From NCBI RefSeq assembly GCF_000224145.3, contig NW_004190455.1:1-64000 (forward strand): DNA of 64,000 nt. The letters run 5' to 3'. Under the pieces are notes generated by a model. It saw only the letters and a list, made by a program, of their open reading frames with translations, searched no databases and had not been told where the DNA came from. Position numbers and translations under genes: made by a program. Shown here one piece after another: positions 59,745-64,000 of the stretch. This DNA is from Ciona intestinalis. Lineage: Eukaryota > Chordata > Ascidiacea > Phlebobranchia > Cionidae. How positions within the stretch are numbered: the first letter of the stretch is position 1; each line of letters opens with the position of its first letter.

Positions 59745-59816
59745 TCCTCGTTAGTATAGTGGTGAGTATCCCCGCCTGTCACGCGGGAGACCGGGGTTCG
59801 ATTCCCCGACGGGGAG
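59745..59816 (+). tRNA. tRNA-Asp (GTC)
   Basis: Acceptor TCCTCGT pairs with ACGGGGA, A box TAGTATAGTGG, anticodon loop CTGTCAC on a CCCGC/GCGGG stem, B box GGTTCGATTCC. It lies 70 bp after tRNA-Ala on the same strand. Confidence 0.96.
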
Positions 59817-59907
59817 TTGCTTTTTTGAGCGATTTACCAAAAGTGTTTAAAACATTTTCTCATTTCAGTGAATTTATGAATAAATGTAAATTTAACTTAT
59901 ATATAGT

Positions 59908-60100
59908 AGCGTGGGGGAAGATGGGACACCTTTAGCAATAATATCCGGATATCCTGATCGTGTTTTAAACAACTAACAACGGTCTATGAGACTCATGGGG
60001 ACATAGTTTCATATTTCTTTGAATGTTCTTTGTTTACTACTATATGGGACGAGAAAAAGAGTTAAAATGTGTCCCATCTTCCCCCATCCTACTGTATATA
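59908..60100 (+). mobile_element. MITE-like element, complete
   Basis: Ends TAGCGTGGGGGAAGATGGGA and GTGTCCCATCTTCCCCC with ATCCTACTGTAT. The internal parts (CTGATCGTGTTTTAAACAA, GGTCTATGAGACTCATG) match the copy at 34238. It sits between tRNA-Asp and the tRNA-Ala remnant. Confidence 0.85.
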
Positions 60101-60123
60101 GTTTTTTACTTTGTAAATGCGTC

Positions 60124-60172
60124 GGGGGTGTAGCTGAAGGGGTAGATCCCGCATTCAATGCCCGGTAACTCC
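60124..60172 (+). pseudogene. tRNA-Ala remnant lacking the anticodon arm
   Basis: GGGGGTGTAGCTGAAGGGGT matches the 5' part of the tRNA-Ala at 59602, preceded by the same TGCGTC. The middle is reduced to ATCCCGCATT, then CAATGCCCGGTAACTCC ends the copy. It cannot form an anticodon arm. Confidence 0.75.
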
Positions 60173-60551
60173 TTCAAGCTTTGTGTTTATTTTATCGAAA
60201 TACAAGTTTATTATCATTGGCTGCTCTAACGCCCTTAAAGATTTATATCATGCCTTTAGGGAACCAGTCGTAATTTTTAAAGATTTGGGAGCAAATTTAG
60301 GATTACCAAAAATGGCGGCACTTTCAACGGTCCTAAAAACTCTGCATTGGAACTACTTTATAATTTTACTATCAATCTGAAAAAAAAATCCGAATTTTTG
60401 TTGAAGGATGTTGATTGAAATGTAAAGTAAAAGCATGTTGGCAGCGGTCATAATACGATGCATAGTCAGAACCTATAGAACAGATCTTCTTTACCGTGTG
60501 AAAAGGCGACCAGAGAATATTGCAGGCTATTAATTGGGGTAACATTTAATC

Positions 60552-64000
<3,449 letters not shown>

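Noticed and set aside
59494..59935. Open frames over the tRNA pair
   Set aside because: The translated stretch is tRNA sequence; the cloverleaf structures explain it fully.

Overview
The window looks like nuclear DNA of a sea squirt (tunicate), most likely a Ciona. The genes are animal genes with many short exons in small AT-rich introns. Introns and intergenic DNA carry tRNA-derived SINE-like elements and small palindromic MITE-like elements. One stretch is present as two diverged copies either side of an N-gap, as expected of a very heterozygous genome. The species call is inference; the gene calls rest on exon-by-exon translation with matching splice phases.

Layout. (1) 253-4977, +: exons for repeats 4-9 of alpha-spectrin, ending in a 71-bp minisatellite and an N-gap. 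(2) 5858-17020, +: a secreted or surface protein with a huge TTEVPAE mucin-like exon, four EGF modules, a C-type lectin domain and four sushi (CCP) modules; its 5' end is lost in the gap. (3) 17115-20511, -: an eight-exon RNF168/RNF169-type ubiquitin ligase (RING plus ubiquitin-binding helix), convergent with (2). (4) 22904-24636, +: an ATF3/JDP2-type bZIP factor with a TATA promoter. (5) 26112-50883, +: the main alpha-spectrin gene, from its start codon through the SH3 domain to the C-terminal EF hands. (6) 51117-56841, -: a 16-exon TMEM175-type lysosomal channel. (7) 57693-59036, -: an intronless double TREX exonuclease protein whose N-terminal domain has lost its catalytic residues. (8) 59602-59816: tRNA-Ala and tRNA-Asp. 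(9) 60552-64000, +: the start of a tau-tubulin kinase (TTBK), cut by the window edge.

Two assembly problems matter to any reader. The spectrin exons at 253-4977 are exactly the block missing from the main gene at the N-gap 31390-31514. The same minisatellite abuts both gaps and the reading frame joins perfectly, so the 1-5732 contig almost certainly belongs inside that gap. Second, 47.0-48.8 kb and 48.9-50.45 kb carry the same two spectrin exons; the frame forbids using both in series, so these are probably two alleles laid end to end.

There is no operon-like pathway here. Functionally the window holds a membrane-skeleton scaffold (spectrin), chromatin/DNA-damage signalling (RNF168-like), stress transcription (ATF3-like), lysosomal ion flux (TMEM175), cytosolic DNA degradation (TREX) and a kinase. 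The most novel candidates are the tandem TREX protein with an inactive partner domain, the mucin/EGF/lectin/sushi protein with repeated SGSG sites and a possible membrane-anchored isoform, and the link between a SINE tail unit and the spectrin minisatellite.
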